A stretch of DNA of 64,000 bases from Notamacropus eugenii (GCF_028372415.1 NC_092873.1:350141890-350205889); one strand, 5' to 3'; shown: positions 21,358-33,106, counted from the first letter of the stretch. Made by a program: numbers and translations. The notes: a model not told the origin generated them from the letters alone.

Positions 21358-23321
21358 AGAGGCACTGGTGTTGGGGAGCTAACATTTGAGTGGCATCTGG
21401 GGCCCTGGGTGCCCCAGAAGTGCTATGCCGATCAGAACTGTCAGAACATTACGTTACATAAGGGTCCTCTTGCCCTGTCTACTCCGCCCCCCCAATCCAC
21501 CCCATCTCCCAGGCTTGGGGAAGAGCAGAGCTTGATGGAGGATGGAAGGCAAGGATAGAGACCGTCTTGGGTCCCCTTGGTACGTTGTGTCCTCCAGTGA
21601 GGACGACCCTGAAAGGGCAGATTTGACTTGAGATTGATCACTATTGTGAGTGGAGCTGGGAGATGGGGAGGCTATTCTCAATTACTTGAAATGGGATGAC
21701 GAGGCAGGGTAGGAAAGAGGATCAGGGACCCAGGATTGGGGGGTGCGGAAAGGATTCGGAGACCGAGGCGGGGGAGGACTACACTGTGACCTCATCGGTT
21801 CTTCTCCCTCAGGCACTCAAGATGCTGTTTCTTTTTATCCAGCACAACACTCGCACCCCTTCCCAGGTCCTAGTGCCGGGAGTGTTTGGAGGTTGGAAGG
21901 GTGGGGGGAGTAGTAGGAATGGGAAAGAGAGGGGGCGGGGGACTGGGACGGGGGAACCTGGCGTCCAGTCTGTCCTTTGGACAGTGGTAGCCAAGCGCTC
22001 AGCCCATGTGATCTCGGTCAGTTCGGCTTCTCTTTTATCTCGGTTATCCATGGAAGGGAGGGCGGGTGTAGTAAGGCCATTCTTTTCTCTGAGTACCCTC
22101 TCCCCTTCCAACTTCCCTCCTTCCATTCAGAGAGTAGCAATCAGAGGATTTAAAAGGATCAGTTATTACTCCACACCTCCATTTTTACAACTGAGTCCTT
22201 TACAGAATATATAGAGGCCTGGGAGGATAGCGGGGGTACAGGAAATTCTCAGGGAATCATATGTGGTTGAGACTTCTGAGACCCCATCCCATCTCATCTT
22301 TCCTCAGGCTTTATAATCCCCGAACCTGTTAATTTCCAATGCCTGAAGCATTGGTGGTGGCAGTGGCAGGAGCGGTTGTTGATGCTCAGAGGTGTGGCTA
22401 TAGACTGGGGAGAAGGTGGAAGAGGGCACCTGTGCCTGACTTCCTCTAGAATGTGGAAAACATTTCCCCAGCTGTTAGAGACCCAAGACTTTGGCACTGG
22501 ACCAAACTGGCTGACTGAACTGGCACTGAAGTTTCTGCTTCTCTACAGCCCTCACTTCACTCCCTTGGGAGATGGGGGAGATGAGGGGCGGGAAGGAAGA
22601 GAAGGAAAGGGAATTAAAATCGTGGGAAACAGCCTTCCACCAGAACGGATCCAGGACTTCATGGAGATAGGTCAGATAATGCAGGGACATGGGCTAGAAG
22701 GCTCTGACATCCTTTTTGGGGGGAGTTATCTTGAGTTACCTTTGAATTGTGCTGTCCCAGCTCTAATCAGTCACTACCAACTGGCAGGCATTGGGGAGGT
22801 GAAGAAAATTCCAATGGGATAGTAGAACCAGGAAGCAAGGGTTATCTCCCATGTACTGCCAAGGGGTACACTGTCTGGCATTCTGCCTGCTAAAATGAGG
22901 TCTCCCCAGATCCCTCCCAGGCTGGGTATTGACTTGAGAGTCCTTCTTTCCCTGGACCTTCTCTCCAACCTTGTTCTTGGATTCCTGGGAGCAGAGAGGC
23001 ACTAAAAGAGGGATTTTCAGCCTTCCTCTTGATTTCTTATAGTGCTCAGCTGAGCATAGGACCAGCTCAGGCCCAGTGACATGCACTCTTTTGGGGAGTG
23101 GGGGAGAATAGAAGCTGGAGTTACCAGATAAGTCTCTGAAAATAATTTTTTTGGGGGGAGTATTAAAGTTCAGGCATATCTCCTCTCCTCTCCAGGACAC
23201 AAAACACACTGGGCATTATGCCTCCCAGTGGGCATTGCCAACAAGCTTCTGAGCTTCTCTCTCTCCTGCAGGTCCCCCCCACCCCATTCCCTCACCCTTA
23301 CTGTATGAGCCACAGGCTCCT

Positions 23322-23335
23322 GTTGCCATGACAAC
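23322..23335. promoter_or_regulatory. RFX X-box-like palindrome
   Basis: GTTGCCATGACAAC is an almost perfect inverted repeat (GTTGCCATGGCAAC is the ideal). RFX factors bind such sites. It lies in MPP2 intron 1. Confidence 0.4.
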
Positions 23336-24341
23336 TGGGAATTAGAGTTTTATCTGGCAGCCCAACCCCTCCCTTAGGGTTTTGATGGGGGAAGGGAGGA
23401 TGGTCACTGGGTATATTATTCCTATTCTCTTCTGCCCTAGGGGCTGTGGGGGTACCTAAATTCTCCCCTTTTCTACCCCTGTCTCAAGTCTCGAAATTTT
23501 AAAAATTCTCTGGCACAGGATGAGTACAGGCCCTAGACTGTGGGCACCAGCCAGAGAGGGCATCAAAGGGAATCTGATAACTTCAGCCTTCATAGATGAC
23601 TATGCCTCTACCTGCAGTGACTCTTCACGTGGTATCACTCTATTTTTGTTAAAGTTTAGAGAGGGCTTTGAGATCTTGGAAAAGCCTGGGAAAGGGAGTA
23701 GACAAAGATGCCTCCCTGACAGAAAAGTTTACTTTTGTGGCAGTGGAAGAGGGGTAGCTTTGCTCCCAGCTGCCTTTTCAAGGGCCACAGAGAAAATTAA
23801 TCTTAACTGGATCCCAGATTTAGAGCTTTAGGGGCTATCTGGTCCAACCCCTTTGTTTTACAGATGAGAAAACTGAGGCTCAGACATTTGCTCAAAGTCA
23901 CACAGGTAGTCACACAGGCAGGAGCAAGACTCCAATCTAGGTTCTCTGATGCCAAATCCAGAACTGTTTTCTTCGCACATATTGTCATGATAATTTCCAG
24001 TCTTAATTCACCTTTAGGCTCCCTTCATGCCCTCCCCCACCATGTTCCCTTTTTGCCTCCACAGACAGACAGGGTGTGGGATTCTTCTACAATGCAATGC
24101 ATCCTGCTTCTTACCACTAGCACATCTCTCCTCAGTTTCTTATTGTGTCATGGCTCTTGAGGGTCCTGGGCTGGAGTATCAAGATAGGGGAGTGATGGGC
24201 AACAGACATCCTGGGTACCACTGGACCTATCAGAAGCTCAAAAGCTTCCCAATATGGCAACGGCTTTTTCCTTCCTTTCCTCTTTTACTCCAACCCCTCA
24301 TTTTCTCATGATCTCTTCTCTCTCTCTCTCTCTCTCTACAG

Positions 24342-24405
24342 GAAAGCTTCTTGACAACCACAACTGTCTTCATCATGCCAGTTGCTGCTACCAACTCTGA
24401 GTCTG
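24342..24405 (+). CDS. MPP2: MPP2 exon 2a, first coding exon (ATG at 24375)
   Basis: A CT-repeat polypyrimidine tract and CAG acceptor precede the exon. After 33 noncoding bases an ATG with A at -3 begins MPVAATNSES, the N-terminus I recall for the common mammalian MPP2 form. The donor is G|GTAAGG, phase 1. Joined to the following exons it gives a 552-residue protein. Coding bases are 24375-24405. This form pairs with the CpG-island promoter. Confidence 0.92.
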
Positions 24406-24629
24406 GTAAGGGGATAGGGTACCTCTGCAGTTAGGACTCCCCTTTTGAGACCATGGAGGGCATTAACAGCGGGTACAGAGAGGATGGAGAGGTCCCCCAC
24501 CTAACAGTGTCCAGAATTTGGAGACCAGTGGTAGCCAGGCAACCACTTGGACAGAATGTAGGTACCTAGGAGAAAGGGACCAAGGAAAGACGATAGTATC
24601 CCCAGAGCCAGTCTGACACATCCCATGTT

Positions 24630-24862
24630 GTCGCTCAGTCATATCAATCTCTTTGTGACCCCATTTGAGGTTTTATTTGGCAAGGATACTAGAGTGGTTG
24701 CCATTTCCTTCTCCAGCTCATTTTATAGATGAGGAAACTGAGCCAAACAGAGTGACTTGTCCAGGGTCCCACAGCTAGTAAGTGTCTGAGACCAGATTTG
24801 AATTCGGATCTTCCTGACTCCAGGCCTGGTGCTCTATCCACTACACTACCTAGCTGCACAGG
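24630..24862 (-). repeat. tRNA-like SINE, reverse orientation
   Basis: It begins 'gttgtcgctcagtcatatca' and ends 'ctacctagctgcac'. The body has 'ggttgccatttccttctcca'. Confidence 0.75.
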
Positions 24863-25359
24863 TAATGTGTTAGAGGGATTCAGATCACTGATCTCTCTTC
24901 CCTGGGGAAAGGGCAAATTCAAATCTCCTCCCCAGACTCATTCATTCATTCACTTGGCATTTATTCCATTGCCCTATGTATTGTAAGGCATACAAAGGTG
25001 CATCAAGTCAGTACATTCAACAAACAAGCATTTATTGAGTGAACAACACTGAGAAGGAGAGGCAAATCCCCTTCCTTTGGACCACTTTCAGACTAGAAAG
25101 GGAGATAAGGTGTATACAAAGGTAAATATGACATAGGATGAAATATGACAAGTACTGCAGAGAGATACAAAAAGGCCTGAGAGATCCATGAGAAGAGAGA
25201 GATGACTTCCAGTTGGAAGGATTGGGGAAGGCTTCCTGAAAGTGATAGCATTTGGACTTCAGGGGCCTCAGGATGAATGAGATTTCAAAAGATGGTGGAC
25301 AGGTTGGGGAGAGGGACCAGGGAATGTAAACAAACCCATGGAGAAAGGAAAGTATGGTT

Positions 25360-25496
25360 CAGGGGTGGAGAACCTGTGAACCCAAGGACACATGTGACCC
25401 TCTAGGTCCTCAAGAGAGACCCTTTGACTGATTCAGGATGCACTTGAGGACCTAGAGGGTTACATGTGGCCTGGAGGATGCAGGTCCCTCACCCTG
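25360..25496. mobile_element. palindromic hAT-like MITE (copy A)
   Basis: It starts CAGGGGTGGAGAACCTG and ends CAGGTCCCTCACCCTG. The arms are inverted repeats containing CTCTAGGTCCTCAAG and CTTGAGGACCTAGAG. Flanks GTATGGTT and GCATGGTC (25352-25359 and 25497-25504) match at 6 of 8 positions, as an old 8-bp hAT target-site duplication would. Sister copies are at 45886, 47612, 50779 and 52350. Confidence 0.65.
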
Positions 25497-25721
25497 GCAT
25501 GGTCCATGCTCTGGGAACAGTGAGGAGTCTCATGTGACTGTAGTGTAAAGTTCTTGAAGCAGAAGACTATGAGATTAAGGTAAAAAGGAAGGCTAGAATC
25601 AAAATGCTGGAGAGTCTTGAATGCCAGGCTAAGAGTTTGGACTTTATTTGTGAGCAATAAGGAATTGTTGAAAGCTTTTGAACAAGGGAGTGGTGGGATC
25701 CATGTTTTAGAAAGAATTTGT

Positions 25722-25937
25722 TGTTGTTTAGTCACGTCTGACCTCATTTGGAGTTTTCTTAGCAGAGATACTGGAGTGGTTTGCCATTTCCTTCTCTAGC
25801 TCATTTTATAGATAAGGAACAAAGACAAGCAGAGTTAAATGACTTGCCCAGCTAGTATGTGTCTGAGGTCAGATTTGAACTCAGGTTCTCCTGACTCTAG
25901 GTCCGGCAGTCTATCCATTGCATCACCTAGCTGCCCT
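25722..25937 (-). repeat. tRNA-like SINE, reverse orientation
   Basis: It reads 'ttgttgttgtttagtcacgt' through 'catcacctagctgccctt', with 'gtttgccatttccttctcta' inside. Confidence 0.75.
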
Positions 25938-26135
25938 TTAGAAAGAATCCTTTGGCTTTAGTATGTAGGATAGACTAAGCATGAGAGATACTTGAGGTGG
26001 GGAGGCTGGCTATTCTAATATGGTAAAATACAGACCTTCCCTTCAAGGAGCTTCTAATCTCGTTGGGGAGATAAAATAGTTTCACAGATAACTACAATAC
26101 AAGATCTGTGTAGTAAATGCCCTATGAGTGATAGA

Positions 26136-26186
<51 letters not shown>

Positions 26187-26590
26187 GGTAGAGAAAGGGA
26201 AGGAGAGAGAGAGAGGCAGAGAGACAAAGAAAAAGGGGTAGAAAGAAAATGAGAGAAGGGAGAGAGGGAGAGGGAGAGAGAGAAAGGGGTGGAAAGAAAG
26301 ACGTAGAGAGAAGAAGAGAAAAAGTAGAAGAGAGAGAAGGGGGGGAGAGAGAGAAAGGGGTAGAGAGAAAAAGAGAGAGGGAGGGAGGGAGGGGGAAGGG
26401 GGAGGAAAAGAGGGAGAGAAAGTGGTAGAGGGAGACAGGGGAAGAGAAAGAAAGAGATAGAGAGGAAAAGAGAGAGAGAGGTAGAGCGAAAAAAAGAGGG
26501 GGGGAAGGAGGAAAGAGAGAAAGGGGTCGAGAGAGGGAGAAAGGGGAAGAGAGAGAGAAAGGAATAGAGAGGAGAGAGAGAGAGAGAGAC
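26136..26590 (+). repeat. (GA)n and purine-rich low-complexity tract
   Basis: About 450 bases are almost pure purine on the plus strand: a (GA)n core at 26140-26182, then degenerate GAGAAAGGGGTAGA-like units, then GA again at 26570-26589. The long minus-strand open frame of Ser/Leu/Pro/Phe is a by-product. Confidence 0.9.
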
Positions 26591-27244
26591 CCTCATTGAG
26601 GTGTCAAGAAAAGCATTAGGGAGGAAGGAGGATTTGAGCTGGGCCTTGAAATCTGGGTAGTCAACTGAAATTTTTTTAAGTGTCTATATATGTGCAAGGC
26701 ACTGTGCTAAGAGCCAGGGCTACAAAGAAAGGCAAAAACCAATCTCTGCTTCAGAGGAGCTCATCATCCAAGGGGTGGACTTTTGTTTGGAAGACTGTGG
26801 CAGAGAGGGCACTCTAGATAGAGGAAAGACCACAAGCAAAGCTCTGAGGTGGAAAAGCAGTGGAGAGACTGTCCAGTGTGGAGGCTTCCTGTGGAGGAGA
26901 TGAGGTTGGGTTCATGTTGTAGACCTGAATGCTGGGCTAGAGGATTTGGGGGCTAGGAAGGACTGGGCAGGGAAGTGAGTTGCTCAGGTGTATATACCAC
27001 TGCTCAAATAAGGACAAGACCTGCTACTTTCCTGGTCTTTTAGGGGGATCCATCTGCCTTAGTGGCACCAATCAGGGGTTTACCTAATCACTCCTCTCTC
27101 ACTGTCAATTCCTGCTGCCAAAGGTTACCCTGTGCTTAGTATAAGAAATCAGGAAATTCCCTCCCTCTCCCCCTACCTTATTACTAACAGGCCAGAGTCA
27201 GGTTGAGGTATGTGACTGTAAGTATATGGCTCACTCAGCCATAT

Positions 27245-27500
27245 ACTTACATAATAATAGCTAACACTTTGAAGGTTCACAAAGTGCTTAATGTATACCA
27301 TCTCATTGGATCCTCATAACATCCATGAGAGGTGCTATTAGCATCTCCATTTTGCAGATAGAGAAACTGAGTCGAGAAAAGCTAAGTGACTTTAACCAGG
27401 GTCACATAGCTAGTAAGTATTTGAGGCAGAATTTGAACTCTGGTCTTTTTGACTATCAAGTCTAGTGCTTTCTCTCCACTGAACCACCTGGATGCCTCAG
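27245..27500 (+). repeat. MIR-type SINE
   Basis: 'aataatagctaacactttga', 'aagtgcttaatgtataccat', 'catctccattttgcagatag' and 'ctagtaagtatttgaggcag' are a well-preserved MIR core. Confidence 0.7.
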
Positions 27501-27777
27501 TCGACTTTCAAGCTCTGACCCTTTGATTTCCAGCCTTATATATAGATTCCATCTTCTTGTACACAGGTCATGGGCCTCCCCTCTTTCCTGTGCCACACCA
27601 GGATTGGTGATGGCTCTCTGCCACTGAATGTAGCACTATAGACCTGTGTCCTGTTCCTTGGGGATCACACTGCCCCACCCACTTGGGTGCCTTTTAGTTC
27701 TGCGCCCACCTCTGTGCCAGGCCCCTTTGCTTCCCTCTCGTTGCCTTTGAGGGCCCTCCTGTAAGCTGCTTATGGGC

Positions 27778-27850
27778 TAATTAAATCCATCCCCTGAGCT
27801 GATGATTAGGGGCAGTAATCCTGGACCATCTAGTAAATCCATTAATGGCA
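27778..27850. promoter_or_regulatory. cluster of homeodomain-type motifs
   Basis: Within about 70 bases of non-repetitive intron lie CTAATTAAAT, GATGATTAGG, CAGTAATCCTGG (an OTX/PITX-type TAATCC) and the palindrome CCATTAATGG (near 27838). The density is above what chance would give, but the function is inferred. Confidence 0.3.
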
Positions 27851-28489
27851 CGGGGAGAAGAGGGTGGGGGTTGGGTGGCATGACCAGGCTAGGTTTATCT
27901 TTGCCCAGTGAAGCTGAGGCAGACTGAGGACCAGTACTGTCCCATAGGGGTATGGGACAGCTGGGGAGGAGCAGATGGTAAAGCCGGGAGAAGGGGTTAA
28001 TTGGAAACTCTGTCTCTTCTCCACACACCTCCCATAAGGGACTTCTTCAGGGTTCCCTGGGGGCATAGGTCTTAGGAGGAGGGGCCTCCAGCTTTGTCTA
28101 TTGGTCCTGGTTTAGGGGTAAAGAGGAGAAAGTATGAACTTCTCTCTCTGGGTCCCTACCTTGAAACCAGTGTTGCCTGAGGGTCCTTTCTTTACCTAGA
28201 ATCCTAGACTAATGATGCCATGGTGATGGTGGAATCCCAGGATCATAGATCTAGGACTGGAGGTGACCTCAGAGGTCATCTAGTGCAAACCCTTCATTTT
28301 ACAGATGACTAAACTGAGGCCCAGGGGAGTTGATAGACTTGCCCAGGATCAGACAGGTAGTAATAGTGCTAAAATTTGAACTCAAATCTCATGACTCCAA
28401 ACCCATCACCATTTTCACTATGTCCTCTCACCCTCAAGGGTTTGCCCTACTCATTTGGATCATAGGATATAGAAGAAGAAAGGACCTTT

Positions 28490-28735
28490 GTTGTTGTTCA
28501 ATTATTTCAGTTGTGTCTGACTCTTCGTGACCCCTCTGGGGTTTTCTTGGCAAAGATATTGGAGTGGTTTGCTGCTTTCTTCTTCAGCTCATTTTATAGA
28601 TGTGAAAACTGAGGCAAACAGGATTAAGTGACTTGTGCAGGGTCACACAGCTAGTAAGTGTCTGAAGCTGAATTTGAGCTTAGGGCCTCCTGACTCTAGG
28701 CCCTCTCTATCTACTGCATCACCTAGCAGCCCCAG
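28490..28735 (-). repeat. tRNA-like SINE, reverse orientation
   Basis: It reads 'ttgttgttcaattatttcag' through 'gcatcacctagcagcccc'. Confidence 0.75.
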
Positions 28736-29331
28736 TGTATTTTTCACTGCAGGCTTATTAGAGATAACCTGGGGGGCCGGCAGTGGAGTTGGGGTCCAAT
28801 ATTCCTCTCTATCTGGGGGAGGGATGCTTCTTTATTTAGCTCTCCCCCACCCTACCTTTTCTGATCTGTTGGATTATCTAGAAATATATGTGAGTGGGCT
28901 CCACTGTTTCTTTTGTCTTATTTAAAGACAGTGGGGCTTGTGGCAGCTTTCAAGAGTTAAAGTTAGCAAGGCCCCTGCTCTGCCCTACTGCCCCCTCCAT
29001 CATAACCTGACATACCCCAGAGGTCCCGCCCCAGTCCCTTCCCTTCTCTCTTATTTGATCTCAAAGAACTTGGGGGCGTGGTTTTGCTTTTTCTCTTCTG
29101 ATGGGCATGAGTTGGTGTGGGAGTTCCTTGGGGGTGGGCTTGTTCTGGGTATACACCCCTGCAGTTCTGGATTCATCCACCTAGTCTCCTTCCCTTCTCT
29201 CAAGGTTATGGTGAAAGGGAGAGGGGATGGGGAGGGAACCTTGGGGGTCTGCAGGACTGTTTCCAGGCAGTGCTGTCCCTTTAAATCTGCTTCTCATCCC
29301 TGGGTTAATGTCCTAATGTATAATCCTGCCT

Positions 29332-29345
29332 GCTGCCATGGCAAC
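29332..29345. promoter_or_regulatory. second RFX X-box-like palindrome
   Basis: GCTGCCATGGCAAC differs by one base from the ideal X-box palindrome. It lies about 1.1 kb upstream of the alternative first exon 2b, in a repeat-free tract that also holds TAATCC. Confidence 0.35.
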
Positions 29346-29585
29346 CAGGGGTGCTGTTCGACCCACTGCCACTCCTCCAGGAACAGCAGCAGCACCCTAG
29401 TGACCACCCTCCCTAGACACCTCGGGCACAGAATGAGAGAAGGGCAAGGAACTGGCAAGGGCTCCTTCATCCTTCCTTTGCCTCACAGCCCTTCTGGATA
29501 GTGAAAGAGGAATTCACCCTTTCCTCTTCACTTGTTCCAAAATGCCAATCGTTGTCAGACAGACAGACCCTTGCCCATCTCCCAG

Positions 29586-29641
29586 GGGAGGGAGAGGGAG
29601 AGGGAGAGGGAGAGGGAGAGGGAGAGGGAGAGGGAGAGGGA

Positions 29642-29694
<53 letters not shown>

Positions 29695-29712
29695 AGGGAG
29701 GGAGGGAGGGAG
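29586..29712 (+). repeat. (GGGAGA)n-(GA)n-(GGGA)n compound simple repeat
   Basis: Three purine blocks in order: about ten GGGAGA hexamers, a GA run, then GGGA tetramers. The open frames on both strands here are low-complexity by-products. Confidence 0.95.
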
Positions 29713-30239
29713 AGATGATTGAGGAGGAAGAGTGAGGACTGAGCTTGCTGATTTTGTTGGTTGGGAAGGGAGAGTCAGAGGCGGAGCTCAATTAAGCCCA
29801 TCTCTGTGCCAGACTCAGTACCCATCAGTCCTTGGCAAGAGCTGGGGGGTCATTCCTGGGCCATCTTCTTTGGCTGGGTTAAGAGCAGCGAAGATCAGGG
29901 AATTGGGAGGAGGTGAGCTTGGAAGGGATCTTGGGATTGAAGAGGACAGCAGAACAGAAGTTTCTGTAGCTGCAGTGGGAGACCCCTGGAAATGGGGAGT
30001 TTGGGGGATTTGGGGTGTGGGATATTTCAAGGGAAGGGAAGAGGAAAGAGAAATTGAGGACAAAGGTCCCCCTCCCTCTCCATGACTAGGTCTTGTGTCA
30101 GGTTTGTGGAGAGGTAGGGTGGGAAGGGGGTGGTCCTCTGGGCACTGTGCCAGTCCTGGGGTGGGGTGGAACCATGCCTGTTTTCCCCAACCTCCTCACA
30201 GATCAAAATGGGGGAGGGGCTGCCCCTTAGAAGAAGAGA

Positions 30240-30453
30240 TTCCACATCTCCCCCCCTCCTCACCCCAGCTTCTGCCAATCAGGAAAGCCTCGGAGTCAGC
30301 TGAGCCCTACCATTGGCTAGCCCCTTGGAGGGGCTCCTAGGGTCCCTCCTTCTCCAGGCTTAGTACCTTCAGGCAGGGAGGGTGGCAGACAGCAGCAGCA
30401 ACAGCAGCACTCAGGACTGGGGGGGGCAGGGAACAGGAGGGGGCCGGGCAGCT
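30240..30453 (+). promoter_or_regulatory. MPP2: candidate alternative MPP2 promoter and 5' UTR
   Basis: Two CCAAT boxes face each other: CCAAT at 30275-30279 and inverted ATTGG at 30312-30316. They lie 140-180 bases upstream of the exon 2b ATG. The intervening leader includes a short CAG/CAA repeat (30388-30412). No acceptor-like pyrimidine tract ends just before the ATG, so this is read as a transcription start region. Confidence 0.5.
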
Positions 30454-30535
30454 ATGGCGGGCAGCCCGGGCAGCGGTGCCTCCTTGGAGGGGATATCCCT
30501 GGGCTCTTCGGAGGAAGCAGAGCTCCGGAGGGAAG
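30454..30535 (+). CDS. MPP2: MPP2 alternative first coding exon 2b
   Basis: The ATG has G at -3 and G at +4. The exon encodes MAGSPGSGASLEGISLGSSEE and continues to Arg-Arg-Glu, closely matching an N-terminus I recall for a human MPP2 isoform. It ends in G|GTAGGG, phase 1, the same phase as exon 2a, so both join exon 3 in frame. Use of this exon gives 569 residues. The sequence is Ser/Gly-rich then acidic, with no domain. Confidence 0.85.
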
Positions 30536-32560
30536 GTAGGGGAGGAAGAGGTGGGATTGGGACTGGAGGGAGTGTTACCAGATGAGGCCATCCAGAGCAG
30601 CCACGAGGGGGGTTGGGGGCAGATGGCACCCTTCTCCTGCCCAGTCTTCTTGGGTCAGAGGTTGGTGAAGGTGGCATCTGCTGTGTGTGTGAGTAAGGGG
30701 CATGGGGACTTATTTAAAGAGGGAAGCCAGAGAGGTAATTCTCTATCAGCTCTTCTGTCTGAGACCCCCCATCCAATCTAATCCAACCCAAGAAGCATTT
30801 AAGAACCTACTAGGTGCAGGATGTTGTGCTAGAACTGGGGATAAAAAGACAGAATGGAAACCAGCCTATGCCATTAGTAAAAATTCATCATGGGCTGAAT
30901 ACACCTACCTTCACTCTCTTGAAAAGGTGTGACCACTCCACTGTTGTATGTACCACGGGTTGGTCAGATTCATGCAGGCACCTGGAAAGGAAGGCTGTTA
31001 AACCAGGGAGGAGAAGGAATGGAGGCATGGAGAGATGGCAGGTGAGAACCAGGCTACTCCACCCAGGGGCCGCTGGCAGAGTGAGTGGTGAGGCAGTTCA
31101 CACCTGCTCCTTCCTTAGCTCCACAGAATCTTTCATAGTATTTCAGAGCTGAAGAATCTAGTCCTACCCCTTCCTTATACTGAGGGGCAAAATTAGGTCT
31201 AGGGAAGGGACTAGTGATCTGTTTACACTATAGCTAATAAGTGGCAGAGATAAGGCTCAAGCCCAGGTCCCATCGGCTTCCCTCTGCTATCTGTCCTGGG
31301 ATGTGGCATGGTGGTGCTTGTGAATACACAGAATGAGAGAGACCTGGAGGTGGATGTGGAGACTTGAGCTGCATCAGGTCCACAAGCCCTAAAAGATTAG
31401 GGAAAGGAGCTGGATGAGGAAGGCATTTCTAAGGAAAATGAGGCAGGGAGGAGAGAGAAAGGGAAAAGAGGAAAGTGGGGGAAGGGAGGCCCCCTGCTGC
31501 CATTCTGATCAAGTCACCCACTGACTCTGTGCCTTATCCCCCACAGTCCCTCCCTAAAGGCGGGGAGCAGTGACAGGAGTAGGCAGGAGATGCCAGGGGC
31601 TGTCTCCACGCTCATCCCCTTGGGTGCTGGTGCAGATACTGGTATGGGTGGCATGGTGGGGCTGGGTAATGATACCCCCTGTCCATCTTTGCTCCCCACT
31701 GGGTACACCCAACTTTCCTCCTTCTTCCTCATTCTGAACGTCACTTCTTTCCTATGCCCAGTCAACATACACTCAACTCATACCTCAGGGACCACGGTGG
31801 GCACTGGCTGCCACAGCTCTGGTATTCCAGTTGTCCTCACGCATATCGTCATGTCCCTAGTCATGACTAGGCCATGGCTGAGACTCGGAAGTGCATCTCC
31901 CCATCACTTAGACAAGTATATTCTTCAGTCCCCACACCAGCTGCGGTGCTTTCTGGCCTCTGTCCACAAACACTTAGAGCCACATGCAGCCATGGGCTTC
32001 AACGTGTCTGGACATCCTGGTCCCCAGCAAGTGCCCAGGGTTTCACATGGTCACAATATCGCTGCTGTTGGTATCTGTGGGGTTTGGAGGAAGGTGAGAG
32101 GGAAAATGGAATTGGAGTCATCGCTTTGCTTCTGAGCCTCGGTATTGTCATCTGTAAAATGGGAATTTGCATTCAAATCCTCCAATACCTTGTGAGGAAA
32201 ATGCTTTGTAAGACTCAAAGCACTATATAAGTGGTTATGTGATCGTTATATAGACAGAGGATGCAAGTTATTCAGGTCCTGCTGTCCCCCACATGAGTTC
32301 TTCCTTAGCATCAGGACATATCCTGGGGCCCCTGTGGAGCATGGGCTGCTTAGCTGGTCCTCCACTGGAGTTCAGCTGGGAATAGACAGGGGGAGGGAGA
32401 GCATGGGGAGCATCCAGCTGACCTTTACTCAGTGGAACCCTGGCAGAGATGCCTGCCAACTCTGCCTTAGTTCCTGGAACCACCTGACTGTAGGCAGAGA
32501 ATGGATCCTGGAATCTGACACTACTCCCTTCTACCTCCATTTGGACACACCCAGCACAAA

Positions 32561-32571
32561 CACACACACAC

Positions 32572-32604
<33 letters not shown>
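32561..32604 (+). repeat. (AC)n microsatellite
   Basis: An AC tract with one CG interruption in the intron before exon 3. Confidence 0.95.
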
Positions 32605-32608
<4 letters not shown>

Positions 32609-32987
32609 TCTGATTGTGTTAGCAGTCTTTCATCTGCTTTACTCAGGGAGGTGGGGGCAGGGAGAGGAAGCTCAGGAAGTTTCCAGTTTTCTCCACTACC
32701 CTTTATCCCTGAGATCAGAGAGATCGTCAAGGACCAAGTGCCTGTGTTAGGCACCATCATGCCCCCTAGGTAGCAGGGGTAAGCTCTAAGCTCTGGGGAT
32801 ACAAAGAAGGCTACTGCCTTGGTTGCCTATGCCCCCTCTCCTGGTAGAGGGCTATAGATGTAGGCATCCCCTATTAGCCCTTCTTCTCAGGAAAAAGTTA
32901 GCATGCAGTCTGACCCAGTTGCCCTTTCTACCCTCCTGGATTTGCCACCCACCTCTCTTTTGTTCTCCTCCCTCCATCTTCCCACAG

Positions 32988-33106
32988 CCATGCAGCAAGT
33001 CCTTGACAACCTGGGGACCTTTCCCAATGCCACAGGTGCTGCTGAGTTAGACTTGATCTTCCTCCGAGGCATCATGGAAAGTCCAATAGTAAGATCCTTG
33101 GCAAAG
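32988..33106 (+). CDS. MPP2: MPP2 exon 3 (L27N domain)
   Basis: Acceptor CTTCCCACAG, donor AAAG|GTACAG, phases 1 to 0. It encodes residues 11-50 of the 552-residue form, with MQQVLDNLG, AAELDLIFLRG and SPIVRSLAK. This is the first L27 helix bundle, through which p55-type MAGUKs pair with partners such as LIN7 or CASK-type scaffolds (family knowledge). The residues appear nearly identical to the human protein as I recall it. Confidence 0.95.

Larger units (their letters stand above)
20939..24341 (+). other. MPP2: MPP2 intron 1
   Basis: This 3.4-kb intron is largely free of recent repeats. It contains a palindromic CRE (21350-21357) and an RFX X-box-like palindrome (23322-23335). The longer open frames at 21696-22214, 22376-22822 and 22763-23209 match no family I know and overlap on opposite strands, so they are not annotated as genes. 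Confidence 0.55.
24406..32987 (+). other. MPP2: MPP2 intron between exon 2a and exon 3
   Basis: This 8.6-kb intron holds the alternative first exon 2b with its own promoter, SINEs (24630, 25722, 28490), a palindromic hAT-like MITE (25360), two purine-rich simple repeats, a second RFX-like site and a homeodomain-motif cluster (27778-27850). LINE-like old repeat sequence, family not fixed, covers parts of 25000-25710 and 26600-26960. Confidence 0.6.

Noticed and set aside
26054..26596. 180-codon minus-strand frame of Ser/Leu/Pro/Phe
   Set aside because: Low-complexity translation of the GA-rich tract. No start context, domain or splice evidence.
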